A stretch of DNA of 64,000 bases from Halichondria panicea (taxonomy: Eukaryota > Porifera > Demospongiae > Suberitida > Halichondriidae), in the NCBI RefSeq assembly GCF_963675165.1, contig NC_087393.1:240001-304000 (forward strand), in the 5' to 3' direction. The position numbers were made by a program, and so were the translations under genes. Positions 11,258-42,424 of this stretch are shown one piece after another. The notes beneath the pieces were generated by a model. It made no database searches and was not told where the DNA came from. It worked only from the letters and a program-made list of their open reading frames with translations. Every line of letters starts with the position of its first letter. The first letter of the stretch is position 1.

Positions 11258-14200
11258 ATGAGTTCCATACTCCGGCCTACGATCAACCTTGGTAACTCCA
11301 TCTTGGGAGTGTCCATCCTCACCATGCCGTGGTGCTTCGCCCAGGTATACTCACCCAAGCCAGCACTGATACATTAATAACTTGTGTATGCAGTGTGGAG
11401 TTGTCCTCGGGACGTTGCTGCTGCTACTGAGTGCTCTGTTCACCAGCTGGACCTGCAAGATGCTACTAAGAGCAGCTCACATGACCAGGCAACACTCGTA
11501 CGAGACACTAGGTACTTGGTGTAGTAGACCATCAATAATTATCTTAAATAGCGTAAATCTAGCTGCATTATGTTATTGATTTAACGTTCAGTAATTACTT
11601 GATTAGGCTATAGTTTGTACAGTGTTTGTATTAGAGTGATGTTTGTACATGTACACGGCGGGCTTGTAAAGTTAAGTGGTTGGACAAGCTTTCTACAAGA
11701 GCAATAATAACAGCATTTCTCAAATCATAATAATACTAGCCACACTAGCGTGTACCCCCCCTCCCTCCCCCTCCCTCCCTCATGTACCCCCTCCCCCCCC
11801 TCCCTTCCTCATGTACCCCCTCCCCCCCCTCCCTTCCTCATGTACCCCCTCCCCCCTCCCCCCTCCCTACAGGTCTGGCTGTGTATAGCAGTATCGGCAA
11901 GCTGGGCATCGAGTTGAGCAACATTGGACTGGGTATTGGCACCTGTGTTGCATTCTACATCATCATAGGGGACCTGCTGCCCCCTCTAGTGGCGAAGACC
12001 CTCAACCTCGACTGGGTTAGTCAGTCCACAATGACATATTTGTCTTTTCCATTCCTTTAGTTCTCAATGCTGCCAATCGGTACGCTAGAAGCTGACAATG
12101 TTACTGTTATAAAGTCCCATGGATGCTATTTATATAAAGCCATATTAACTTTATTACTACATTTGGTGTCCCCCATGCAGGACCCCAGTATCCTCCGGGG
12201 GGTGCTCCTAGTGTTCTCCGGGGTGGGTGTGGCCTTTCCTCTCACTCTCATTCGTAACCTCGATCGTCTGAGTGTGCTTAGTATCGGCTCACTCATCTTC
12301 TACTCCTTCTTTATTGTTCAACTGGTCATCTCGTCTCATAGCAACCTAACTGCAGGGGTGTGGTCAGAAGTGATCTGGTGGCGCACCTCGGGCGTGTTAA
12401 AATGCCTGCCCATATTCTCCCTAGCATTCTGTTGTCAGAGGTACCTACAGTGTGTACCGCCCACTCCACCACCCACACACACCCACTCCCCACACACACA
12501 GTCAGATGTTCGTCATCTACATGTCACTGCGGGAGGGCAATGTGAGGAAGATGACCACGATAGTGGACGGTTCCATTGCCATGGTTACAGTTGCCTATCT
12601 GTCGGTAAGTACAACCAATATATCCTCTTCTGTTGGCTAACTAGCTACTTTTAAAAACCCCGCTATGTGTGATCATGCAGGTGGCTGTGTTTGGGTACTT
12701 GTCCTACTACACGGTTGATATCCATGGCGATGTACTGGCCAACTTCCCTCTCAATCTTCTCTCACAGATAACACGCTTTGGTGAGTCTAGAGAATGAATG
12801 CACGCGTGGTGAGTCTAGAGAATGAATGCACGCGTGTGTGGGCTTGTGATCATTGCCAAACCTAGTATTAGTATGATTGACTTCCCCTCAGGCTTTGCGG
12901 TGACTGTGATGTTGAGTTTCCCTCTGATAGTGTTCCTGTGCCGAGTCAGCATAAACTCACTGCTGTTTCCAGAGAAGAACACGGAACTACACGTAACCAC
13001 GCCCATTCCACAGGGGAGGTTCGTGGCCATCACTGCCGGGGTCATGTCCTCCACTCTTGTACTAGCCATCCTCATACCAAACAGTGAGTATAGCCCACAC
13101 ACAGCACATGATATTTCCGTGCATCTAATTTCAACCATTAATTTTTGTGAATTTCTGAAAGCTTAGAATGGCCATCAATGTAAATACTTCGTTTGAAAGG
13201 TCTCTCTCTAAACTTTCATAAAATGTTGAGATTGGTATCAGTTCCATTACCCTCCCCCCTCCCACACACTCACTCTTCACACACACACACACACACTCTT
13301 CACACACACACACACACACTCTTCACACACACACACACACACACAGTCCAGACGGTCCTGGCGCTGGTCGGTGCGACTCTTGGCTCTCTTATCTGCTTCA
13401 TCTTCCCCGGCTTGTTTTTCAACAAGGTGGCTGGGTCCAACACAGACTACACCTCTAGAGCCAAGGTGACGATCGAGAAGCTGTATGACAGAGCTCGTAT
13501 AGATCATAAGAGAATGGCTCCACGCATGTACACATGTAGGACTGACTTATGGTAGCCAATATTATACAATTATTGGCAGTGTAGGCCTACTGCATACATG
13601 TATAGTTTTTGTGAATTACCTTATAGAAATTATTGTTGTGTATGTTCATGGCATGCCTAGCCTGTGTCTACACTGTCTAGCTTGGTCAATCTGCCTGTAT
13701 AATAAACTGTTGTGTTTCTCCCCTCCAGTTCTGTGTTGGTCTAGGTCTGTCAGTTCTTGTTCTTAGTACGTTTGTGACCCTCAACACATGGTCAGAGGAG
13801 AGCTCCGTACAATCGCACATCCAACCACCCCCTCAACAACTAGACATTGTCAAGTTTCCCCCTCTCCCAGTTGACATCCATGAAATTGACAAAGAAATGA
13901 TTGAAAAAGATGAACTCCAAAAAAAAGAACTGCCCTTTGAACCTGTTGCCAAAAATCCTGACTCAGTAATTATTAATGAAGACAAACCTGTTTCCAAGGA
14001 AACCAAAGAGATGGAAAAGGTTCACGAAAAGCTCGAGGAGAAAATTTCAGAATTGGCCAATAAAGTTGACAAACTACAAGAGGATAATAAAGATCTGCGA
14101 GAGAGACAAGAAGAAATTGACAAGGTTCCAGTCAAAGATCTCAAGGCAGCAAAAGACGACAAAATGTTACCCAAAGAACCATCGAAAATGGACACACCTC

Positions 14201-14673
14201 AACGGGAAGGTGATGAAGAACACGTAGCCGTTGGTAACCAAGTGCCGTCCAATAACAAAGCCGACAAAACTGACGAAACCGGCAAAGCTGACAAAGCTTC
14301 TGATCATGTGATGAAGAAAAGAAATGAAGTTGAAGTTACTGGTCATGTGATCAAATCCCCTGATCATGTGATCAAGTCAGCATCTCATAAAGACCCCGAA
14401 GAATTGGATAAAGTGGAACTGATTAATCAAGAGAAAGCTGATGACAAATATGTGGTTGCAAAGGACGTTCAGGTAAAGGAACCAATAGGTGTGGCTAAGG
14501 ATTATGTGGGGGTGGCTAAGGATGATATGGGTGTGGTAAACCCAGCCAAGGACGAGGTGAAGATTGTCAATGGCGAACTGAAGGAGGAATTTAAAGCTGG
14601 ACATAAAAATGAACCTGATGAGCACAATGAAGCTCATTTAGGAGGTGGTAGAGACTTGAAGAATACTAGTTAG
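11258..14673 (+). CDS. SLC38A10: SLC38A10-like amino-acid transporter
   Basis: Probable sodium-coupled neutral amino-acid transporter of the SLC38 (APC) family. Exons: 11258-11344, 11394-11511, 11873-12015, 12181-12440, 12502-12604, 12681-12780, 12892-13083, 13347-13465, 13729-14673, giving 688 residues in one frame. The N-terminus has the family signature (INLGNSILGVSILTMPWCF), followed by about ten hydrophobic helices. Later exons keep SLC38A10-type blocks such as GVAFPL, PIFSLAFCCQSQ and GATLGSLICFIFP. The final exon ends the last helix (FCVGLGLSVLVLSTFVTL), then encodes a hydrophilic tail of about 290 residues rich in Lys, Asp and Glu with repeated VAKD-type motifs. A long cytoplasmic tail is also typical of SLC38A10 and separates it from shorter SLC38 members. 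The exon 6 donor is duplicated (see findings). The exon 8 acceptor is a pure (CA)n tract. Confidence 0.92.
12781..12836 (+). repeat. 28-bp direct duplication of the SLC38A10 exon 6 donor region
   Basis: Two identical 28-bp units each begin with gtgagt. The first donor follows the coding exon directly; the second offers a donor 28 bp downstream, which would shift the frame. Confidence 0.9.
13133..13240. mobile_element. Fragment of the foldback element family
   Basis: It shares 'gaaagcttagaa', 'tttgaaaggtct' and 'ctttcataaaat' with the full copies but is much shorter. It is intronic in SLC38A10, upstream of a (CA)n acceptor. Confidence 0.5.
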
Positions 14674-15050
14674 CTTATAATAGAACGAATCAGTTGTAAA
14701 TATGTAATTTTTTTGCCTTCACTTTCAATACATGTACAGTACGTTAAGTGTCACGTGACATAATACATGAGTTATTGTTATTATCATGACATCATCATAG
14801 GCCGGCCGGGGTACATGTCTACTAGTTGCTATTGCATGTATTGTACAGTCACCCATTATAATAATGATCATTATGATCAGATGTGCAATGACACAAGAAG
14901 GAATCTTCAACAACGTAACAACGTGCAAATATAAATATATAATTATAACAAAAATGCACTCAGTAAAAATAACAATGTGCTCCATATCAAAAGTGTATTA
15001 AATATTTGCATTAAAAAACTTAATAATTATAATAGTTCACACTGTGTGGT
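14674..15050. other. Convergent intergenic gap, SLC38A10 / NBEAL
   Basis: AT-rich stretch between two stop codons. It must hold both 3' UTRs and polyadenylation sites. Nothing else is recognised. Confidence 0.6.
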
Positions 15051-34097
<19,047 letters not shown>

Positions 34098-34759
34098 TGT
34101 GTGTGTGTGGGTGGATGGGTGGGTTGGTGGGTGTGGAGGGTAAGGTAGACAGGGATTTTTCCCAATTTACAAGACGTTGTAAACAACAAATGTACACGCC
34201 AGAGCTTGTGCATGTACCATAGCATGTACAGTGGAATTTTCCATTTACAAGAGCACATTTACAAGAGCACATGGCTGCCTTCCAAAGCTCCTATACAGGG
34301 ATAGTACTCTACTGTATGACTGAACGCATTGTAGTCATGTGTAAATGGTCTACCCCACTTGCTATCAGGGTGGCGTTGCGGATACTCTAGTTGTCCCACC
34401 ACACTATAGTGAAGGTAGCCAGCTAGCTACAGTGTGTGCATAGCTACCACCATGATAACAACACACCATGCATGCCACACCCTCACAAGTTGTACAACCT
34501 CTCTCAACTTACACTATTCTTGTTGAAGCCATGGCTGGCTGGTCGAGTTGGTTACACTCAGACTATTCTCGGCAGGATACGGACCGCAGAGAGCATGCTA
34601 TAGTGTTGTACAGTGTAAGTAGCTACTTGAGTGTAGACACTATAAAGGTGATCAAGTTACTGTACTACTTTGCTGAGGTAAACACTTCCTATTATAATGA
34701 TATTCATATCCAATTTATTGTAAATCACATGGTTAATTGAGGTCAAAGGTCAGGAGGCC
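34098..34759. promoter_or_regulatory. Divergent 5' region of NBEAL and GNPTAB
   Basis: It contains the unresolved 5' exon(s) of NBEAL (minus) and perhaps an extra GNPTAB 5' exon (plus, ATG at 34530, donor gtaagt at about 34614). That exon would join in frame to an acceptor just before 34755. A short GT tract lies near 34090-34110. Confidence 0.4.
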
Positions 34760-37700
34760 ATGTGTGGATTCTTGAATAAAATATACTCAAGAAAAAGAAT
34801 GTTTTCTAGAGTGGGGAAGATCTGTCAGCGTCGACTGTACACCTGGCTCTCATCAAGATGCGGTATCCCTGTACTAGTGGTGGGGGCTCTGGTAGCACTC
34901 ATCTCCCTGCTGCAGTTCGGAGGGGTGAGTGATGGAGTGTAGTAGGGGACACACCCCCTTTTAACTAGAGACTCCTCCAACATTTCCCCAGGTGTTTCTG
35001 GAGTGGTCACAGGAGAGGTATGCTGTTCAGTTTAGCATCTATGCAGACAACATCGTGGGAAAGTCATTTGAGAAACAGTGAGTGAAACGTGTAATTATTT
35101 GACCTCCCTGACTTGTACGTCATGATCCCCTTGTGTGTGTAGCCTGTGTCCAACACTGCCCATTGATATCGTATACACCTGGGTGAATGGATCAGACCCG
35201 CAGCTGCTGAATGAGCTCAGGGAGATAAGGAGAGAACTGCTAAAGTGAGCAACATCGTTCACTATTGTGTGCTTGTAGAAGAATTCAGTATTTAATTTAA
35301 AATTTAGAATTCTAGCCTTAGCTGCTAGCTTCATTTTTACAGAGGCCCCACTAGTCTCACCTGCCACACTCTTTCTATTACAGACTACACTAGTCTCACC
35401 TGCCACACTCTTTCTATTACAGGCTACACTTGTACTAGTCTCACCTGCCACACTCTATCTATTACAGACTACACTAGTCTCACCTGCCACACTCTTTCTA
35501 TTACAGGCTACACTAGTCTCACCTGCCACACTCTTTCTATACAGGCAAGAGTCAGGAGAGGGGGCAGAGAGCAATGCTTCCTCGTGTCCATTTGAGCAGT
35601 GCACTAGTTGGAGGGCTCTGGTGATCGATGCTCACAACTCCACCACACACGACCCCAGTACCCTAGCAACTCGCTTCCCTGCACTCAAGGGAAGAGTGGT
35701 CTGGGCAGAGTTTATAAATAAAACGGGAGAACATGTACTCAATGCATTCGTTGTCCAGCTCAAAAGAGAAGCTGACGGTAAGTGTGCTATTAAGTAAAAA
35801 TGATGTTTATAAAAATATCTTTTTCGTTGTGTGTATGTAGTGAAGCATTTTGCTGAAGCTGGCCTGCTAACGGATCTTCATGGTAATAATGTATCTGTGA
35901 CGGAGGGCTACTTGACAACGGACAGCAAGTTAGTAGCCGGAGTATTAATGGAGGGGCTGGGTCTGGCTGTGTGTGGTGGGATCAAGCCAACCAACACTAG
36001 TAAGCTACTTAAGAAATGGATGGACTCTCGTTTCAGTAGACAAGTGGATGAGGTAAGCTATGTACCAAGCAGTGTGTTTCTAATAAACATGGGGGGAGAG
36101 CTGGGGAAGCAAAGCTAGTCACTCGATATACAGGCTTAGAAATGTGCCCAACACTGAGACTGGAGGTTTATTTACTTGTAGAGAATGTCCATTGCAAGCT
36201 GCATGGCTATAAGCTTACAAGCCAGTGCAATGGGGGAACGTCTAACTTCCTACCACTTATCATTACAAGAGGCCAGTACAAGAGGAATCATGTGCAGTAC
36301 ATGTGTGTACTTTCATTTCCCAGGTTGATGTGCGGGGCAACCAAACAGCTGTGGTTCGGTTCTATTCCGAAGGTCTTGAGTCCACTCTGGCTAGCAACCA
36401 GTCATACCAGTTCTCAGGCCACCCACTCCACATCCACCAAGCCTACCTCATCTGGCTGCCCTTCTCTCTGCCAGTGAGTCATGTGATACGCACACACATA
36501 ATTATTGGCATTAGTAAAATGTATTCTGTTGAAATTGGACCGCATTAATAAATTTTGGTCAATATGTGCCTGTTTCGATTGCGTACTCATAATTAAAGAT
36601 TGTGCATTTTTACTTTCCATTCTCCAAAAAATTTTCTCCGAAATTGGCCTGTTTTTCGAGGTAATTAATTTTTGTCAAATTCACAATTGCATTTAGTAGC
36701 TCTTTGATAGTTTAACAACTATAGTGTTGTCATGTGAGTGTCACATGTGCAGGAGAGCGGTCAAGGTGCTGAGCAGATCTCTGCAAGCAGGTTCCAGGAC
36801 AACGAGGAACTACGATACTCATTACGCTCAGTGGAACAGTTTGCTCCGTGGGTGAGGCACATCTTCCTGGTGACTAACGGACAGATCCCCTCATGGCTAA
36901 ACCTGGAGAGCCCACGACTTACCATCGTCACACATCAGGTGAGAATCAGCTGACTGGATTTAGGACAGTTAATATGTGTATATAGGATGGCAGCATTAGT
37001 TCTATGGAGAAATGGTCCACATACATGTACAATAATGTCATGGAGTTGGTACAGGCATCGATCTTGTACTTTCTCCCTTTCTGTTCCTTACATCCTTTAA
37101 TACCTCTCTTAGCTACTAGCAAAGAATCAATAATTTTGCTAGCCTCGATTCCAGGCCGCACTGAAGATGTTGAGGCCTTGTGAAGGAGGCTATAATTTTG
37201 CCTGATTTTGATGCTGAAACTGTTTTCCTTCTCCCTCAGGAGATCTTCCTGAACCAGTCCCACCTGCCCACTTACAGCTCCCCTGCCATTGAGTCCCATA
37301 TCCATCGCATTCCCGGCCTATCAGAAAACTTTATCTACCTCAATGATGACGTCATGTTCGGAGAGGAGGTGTGGCCAGAAGACTTCTACACATCGCAGAG
37401 GGGTCAAAAGGTCAGCCACACTCAGCATTTTGTAAAGTCCTAGAGTTGGCTTTGTAACTAAAGTTCTGATGGTCCATTCTGATTTTCTGAAAGTTTAGAA
37501 GGAGCTCTTTCAGATGGTATGCTCAAATCTCAAATTAAATTTGAAACAGGATATAATTTCTCATTTAAAGACCATGGTATTTTATCAAAAATAAGCCCAA
37601 GTAGACTTTTGATTTTTCGACACCATCTTAACGAGCTCATTGTAAGCTTTCAGAAAATCATAAAATTAACTTATTGGACCAACAAAACTAATTTATGGTG

Positions 37701-40700
37701 GTTCATTTAACACTGGTATGGTACCATACCATTGGATAGCAACGCCCCCTCCCACACACACACACACACTTTCAGGTGTTCCTCTCCTGGCCAGTGCCTC
37801 AGTGTGCTGAGGGATGTCCTGCCAGCTGGATCACAGACAAGTTCTGTGACAAGGCGTGTAACAACTCTGCATGTGATTGGGATGGAGGGGACTGTAGCAA
37901 CGTCTCCAAATCAGGGCCAGTGGGCGGGGCAGGAAGGGGGTGGGGCTTCTCATCCAGTAAGTTATATTATATATGAATATCTGGCAATGCAAGTGCACTC
38001 AATCCACAGTACAAGTTTGTATCATGTCTTGTGATTCAGCAGACAAAATTATTACCAATTCTTGACACAGATACGCTGGATGTGTGCAGTACTGGTTGCC
38101 TTAACAACTGGCTGGGTGATCGTTACTGTGACGCTGCCTGTCGTGTCCCTGACTGTGGTTATGATGCAGGGGACTGTGGCACTGAGCAGTGGGCGGGGCT
38201 AGCATCATATCAGGTGCTTCTAGAATCCCGATATTGCTCATTTTGTGTGATCCTATTCAACACAAAATTAATTAAGTGCCAATAATCTGGCAATTTTTTG
38301 CAAAAGACTATTTTGTGGCCTGTACACCAGACAGTTAATTTCCTTTAATGACACAAATCCAAATAAATCCCCCCCCCCCTCAGGTGGCAATGTCAGGTAG
38401 CAATATCACCCTCCCCCTGGGCACAAAGGCTCTCTACCTCAACCTAACCTCTCACTTCTTCAATGGCACTGTCACAATGGCCGAGCATACGACCTCTGAC
38501 CTCATCCGCACGGCCGTTCTCGCTCAGAAGCACAAGTCGCTGAGTCTCACACTATCGAGAAATGTCACTCTCTCTGCCGTTAATTTCACAGTGTGTGGAA
38601 AGGTTGGAAACGACGAGAAGAAGTGTGTCAACTTTTCATTGACAGGGGACACTAAACGTGAGAACAAGACGCTCCTGCTGACGGGACGGGCGGGGCTCTG
38701 GACCTTTAACTACACAGACAGCCACTCTCATGAGGTACGACCTAGTATGTGTATATTGCAGATTATATAGTCTTAAGATTGTTGATGCTTTAATATTATC
38801 ATAGCCGGAGTGTGTTATCTGTAGAGAGTTAGTACTACTGCTCTCTCATTATTTTAATGGCTATGTTTTGGTCTTTAACACTCTTGTCTTTGCTTGAGAA
38901 CTTCTAAATGTTAGTTATGCTTCATATGTACATGTACTTCCTTCTCCGTAGTTTCTGTCAGCTGTGGCTCAGAGAACTGGTAATCTTTCCCTCGACCAGC
39001 TGCTCACTCTCCGGTAAGCCACACCCCCTCACTAACTCGTATGTATGTATGTATGTCACCTCCCACCCTCCACACAGAATACCCCCCTCACAGCTCACAC
39101 CCCCACCACCCACCACCTTCCCTAACCTCACAGTCACCAACACATCCCTCCTCCCACTCAACGTGTCGGAAGCCCTCACACAGATTGACACGGCTCTCAA
39201 AGATGGTGATATCACGCTCAGAGGATTTTGGCTCAAAAAAGTTGCCATTTTGAAACCTTTTAAACACCTCGTGCTTACCAACGGTACTATACAATTCAAA
39301 AACAAGATCAACGTTCGAGTTGAAAACAAAAGCAAAGCAACACAGGAAGATGACAAAGATACGCCAAATCAGATAATGGGCGGGGCTAGAAAACTGCTGA
39401 CATCAGCACCTGTACTCTCAGATTCTAGACGTCGTCTCCCATGGGAAAAATGGCATTCTCTTCCCGAACGCAGCGTTGCCACGGAAACATCGGTGTTCCG
39501 TAGCCGTAAACTACTTGCGGAGGATTATTTTGCCAATTCTCTGAAACATGTCAACATGCTCTACACTAAGCGCTATGGGCACGGGGCACGTAAGGTCCCC
39601 GCCCACATGCCACACTTTATACAGCGGAAGGTGATGGAGAGTTTGCAGGAGGAGTTCTGGGTCGAGTATGACGTGACATCATCACATAAAGTACGTGCAT
39701 CAGATGACATGCAGTTTGCCTTCTCCTACTTCTACTATCTCATGAGTGAAAAGAAGAGTATGATGTTAGAGGAGGTATACCGCCAGCTGGACACAGACCA
39801 ATCAGGGTGAGTGGGTGGAGTCTGTAAAGATTTCACCACGTTTTGTAAGATTGATCAGGGATCTTTATACTGTCAAGTACGTGTGTATATTGTCTGTTAC
39901 ATTTGTGTGTTAATAATTATGCTCATCAGTTCTAACACTTATTTCTCTGTGTTTGTAAATGATAGGATTTTGTCTGTTCGGGAGCTGCGTTCACTTCTGA
40001 GCATGCTCAGTGATTTACCCATTGAGCTGAAACATGTGGAGAGCTTCCAGGGTATACTGGAGTCATGTGACGAGGCCTACAATGGGACACGCCCCTCTGT
40101 GGAACCAATCGAATACGAGACACTCTATGACCCTGATATGGTGAGCTAGGAAACCTCCTGTTCCTCTTCATAATAATTATTGTGTGTTTTGCTTCCTAAC
40201 AGCCTCTTGTAACGATTGACTTTATTCTCCATTGTGAGCCACTGATAGAGAAGCTTAAAGGAGTCTTCAAAACAAAGCCAAGATACAAGTAAGTCAGTCA
40301 GCTGTGTACAGTAGCCAGTAGCCCCTTCCACCACACAACAACTGCGGCAAATGGTGGCCTCTCATGCACAGGAAATTCCCTGTACTTATATACTTGTCTG
40401 CCCTCCTCCCTCCTGTGACGTAGGTTTGAGGAGATGGATGAGAAACAGTATGTTATCTTCAACATGATCTCTGAGAACAGCTCCACGGTGATGGCACAGC
40501 TGGACCACATACGCAAGGAACGTAAGAAGTTCATCTGCCTCAACGACAATATCAACCACTACAAGGAAGGTGCCGACCTGGCTAAACTAATACTAGTGGA
40601 CTTCTACGAGACCTTGTTCCCCATCACTTCTCAGTTTGAACTTCCAGCCCAGTACCAGAATAGGTTTCTGCACACAACGGAGCTTAGGGAATGGTGTGTG

Positions 40701-40706
40701 TGTGTG

Positions 40707-40771
<65 letters not shown>

Positions 40772-42072
40772 GTGTGTGTGGGTGTGATATGCAGCAGTAC
40801 TTATCTAGGAACTCTTAAGTTGCACATATTACTGTGTGGATGTCAGTTGTTTGTGTGGGCGTTATCAAGGTCTTGTTCTAAGCTTTCAGAAGATTATAAA
40901 GTTGTTGAAATGGGATCCACGGAATTCAAGTTATGGCATCTGTAAGAGCCCCCAAACCATTGATTAAACGGAGGGTGGGGGGGGGGGCTAGTTGAACATC
41001 TTTCAACAGCCATAACTTCAGTATCGTTGATCCAATGTCGAAAATGTTATGATTTTATGAAAGCTTAGAAGGAGATCTTTCAAATGATGCGTTGCAATCC
41101 AAAATTTCGTCGGGGCCCTAATTTGTTATTTTTCGGCCTTGGACCATGGTGTGGCCAAATTAACAAATACTTTCATCTCTCGAATATGAACTTTGATGAC
41201 ACCATTTGAAAGGTCTTTTTATAAGTTTTCAGGAGATCATAAAAAAATTGATATTGGATCCACGGAATTCAAGTTATGGCAGCCGAAAGAATCCCCAAAC
41301 CATTGAATGAACAGAGTGTAGTTGAACATCTTTCAACAGTCTTGACTTGAGTATCATTGATCCAATGTCAAAATTTTTATGATTTTCTGAAAGCTTAGAA
41401 AGAGATCTTTCAAATGATGTGTTTAAATCCAAAATTTTGTTGGGGCCTAATTTGTTATTTTTCAGCCTTGGACCATGGGCTATAATCCATGGTATGGCCA
41501 AATTGGCAAATACTTTTATCTCTCAAATGTGAATTTTGATGGTATCATTTGAAAAGTCTCTTCCTAAGCTTTCAGAAAATCAGAAAATTTTTAAAATTGG
41601 ATCCACGAATTTTAAGTTACGGCAACTGAAAGAGTCCCCGAACCATGATTATATCCTGTATGTATTATGGGTGTGGTCAAGTGCATGGTGTGGTGGTTAT
41701 GTTAGTGTTTCTCTCTATAGGACAAAGTACAGAGACCGTGTACAACTGGGGATGCACATTGCTTGTGTTCTGCTGCTCCTTCTCTGTGTGGCCTCGCTCT
41801 TCTATGGCAAGGTACGTATGGTCGGCTCTCATGATATTAGGGCGGTCGGCTCTCATGTCGATAGTGTGTATAATTATACTCTGTTAAAACCGTGTTTCGC
41901 TAGCCACCACTGAATTGTTTTGATCAAAGATGTAGATATCACTTATCACTAACCCCTCCACACACACACACACCACACACACGCCCACACACACACACAG
42001 CTGCTGCAATGGAAGAGGAAAGCGACTCGTTGTCTCACAAACTGTCTAGATATACGAACGTCATCAGCCTAG
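34760..42072 (+). CDS. GNPTAB: N-acetylglucosamine-1-phosphotransferase alpha/beta precursor
   Basis: Golgi enzyme that adds GlcNAc-1-phosphate to mannoses of lysosomal hydrolases, the first step of the mannose-6-phosphate tag. Eighteen exons: 34760-34924, 34992-35077, 35143-35244, 35545-35777, 35841-36052, 36324-36473, 36753-36938, 37240-37410, 37776-37956, 38071-38213, 38384-38734, 38952-39013, 39078-39806, 39966-40140, 40203-40288, 40424-40693, 41721-41811, 42001-42072. Together they encode 1,154 residues (human about 1,256). Visible parts: N-terminal signal anchor ([18 protein letters not shown]); Stealth blocks [25 protein letters not shown] with IPSWL, and [11 protein letters not shown]; two Notch/LNR modules ([17 protein letters not shown] and [17 protein letters not shown]); KVPAHMPHF; an EF-hand (DTDQSG); and a C-terminal membrane helix. 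RSRKLL before AEDYFANSL sits where site-1 protease cuts the human precursor. The start may instead be 34799, which aligns better with the human N-terminus. Exon 4's acceptor lies in a five-copy tandem array. Confidence 0.95.
35345..35544 (+). repeat. Five-copy tandem array of splice acceptors before GNPTAB exon 4
   Basis: A unit of about 39 bp (spacings 39, 45, 39 and 38) contains 'cacctgccacactctttcta' then 'ttacag'. Each copy is a complete pyrimidine tract plus AG. The real exon follows the last copy, which has lost one base (tctatacag). Confidence 0.92.
37140..37192. mobile_element. 53-bp TAGCCTC...GAGGCTA element
   Basis: Inverted relative of the 45-bp element at 18880-18924, with 8 extra bases in the middle. 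It lies in a GNPTAB intron. Confidence 0.6.
37444..37705. mobile_element. Foldback element copy, shortened core, GNPTAB intron
   Basis: Arms 'gaaagtttagaaggagctct' and 'gctttcagaaaatcataaaa' are in inverted order. The CCATGG core is reduced to one side. Confidence 0.7.
40694..40785. repeat. (GT)n microsatellite starting at the GNPTAB exon 16 donor
   Basis: The donor GT is the first unit of a GT run of about 90 bp, so the 5' splice site is embedded in the microsatellite. Confidence 0.9.
40870..41640. mobile_element. Foldback elements: a half copy and two full copies, GNPTAB intron
   Basis: Half copy at about 40870-40950, full copies at 40997-41290 and 41325-41640. Each full copy has the 'gaaagcttagaa' arm, 'gccttggaccatgg' centre and mirrored right arm. 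They fill most of the 1-kb intron. Confidence 0.85.
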
Positions 42073-42424
42073 CCTCTATAACTCAGTGTCATTATTTCTC
42101 TTGTTTGTGCAAATCTGTTTTAATCATAATTTATCATTATTTAATTAGCATAATTATGTGTTATTTAAAACACTTTACTATTGAATGAGGTACTGTATTG
42201 CACGCTAATTAAGAAAACCACCAATACCAGTATTGTATATTGTTAGTATTTTATTTCCAAGTACCGGTAGCTAGTTTAGAACATGTAGCTCCAACAGCAA
42301 GAACAGTTATTATTATTATTGGGGGGAATGATTTTCAAAATTAATAAATTGTGTGAGTAATTGCAATGACTGTGTGTGATGATATTGTACATTATACAGA
42401 CATAGTTGCCATGGCAACATAATA
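42073..42424. other. Convergent intergenic gap, GNPTAB / chimaerin
   Basis: AT-rich, about 350 bp, holding both 3' UTRs. No gene is seen. Confidence 0.6.

Noticed and set aside
13774-14673. A separate Lys/Glu-rich gene after the SLC38A10 helices
   Set aside because: It is in frame with the last transmembrane segment of the same exon (from 13729), which follows a good acceptor. A long hydrophilic tail is normal for SLC38A10.
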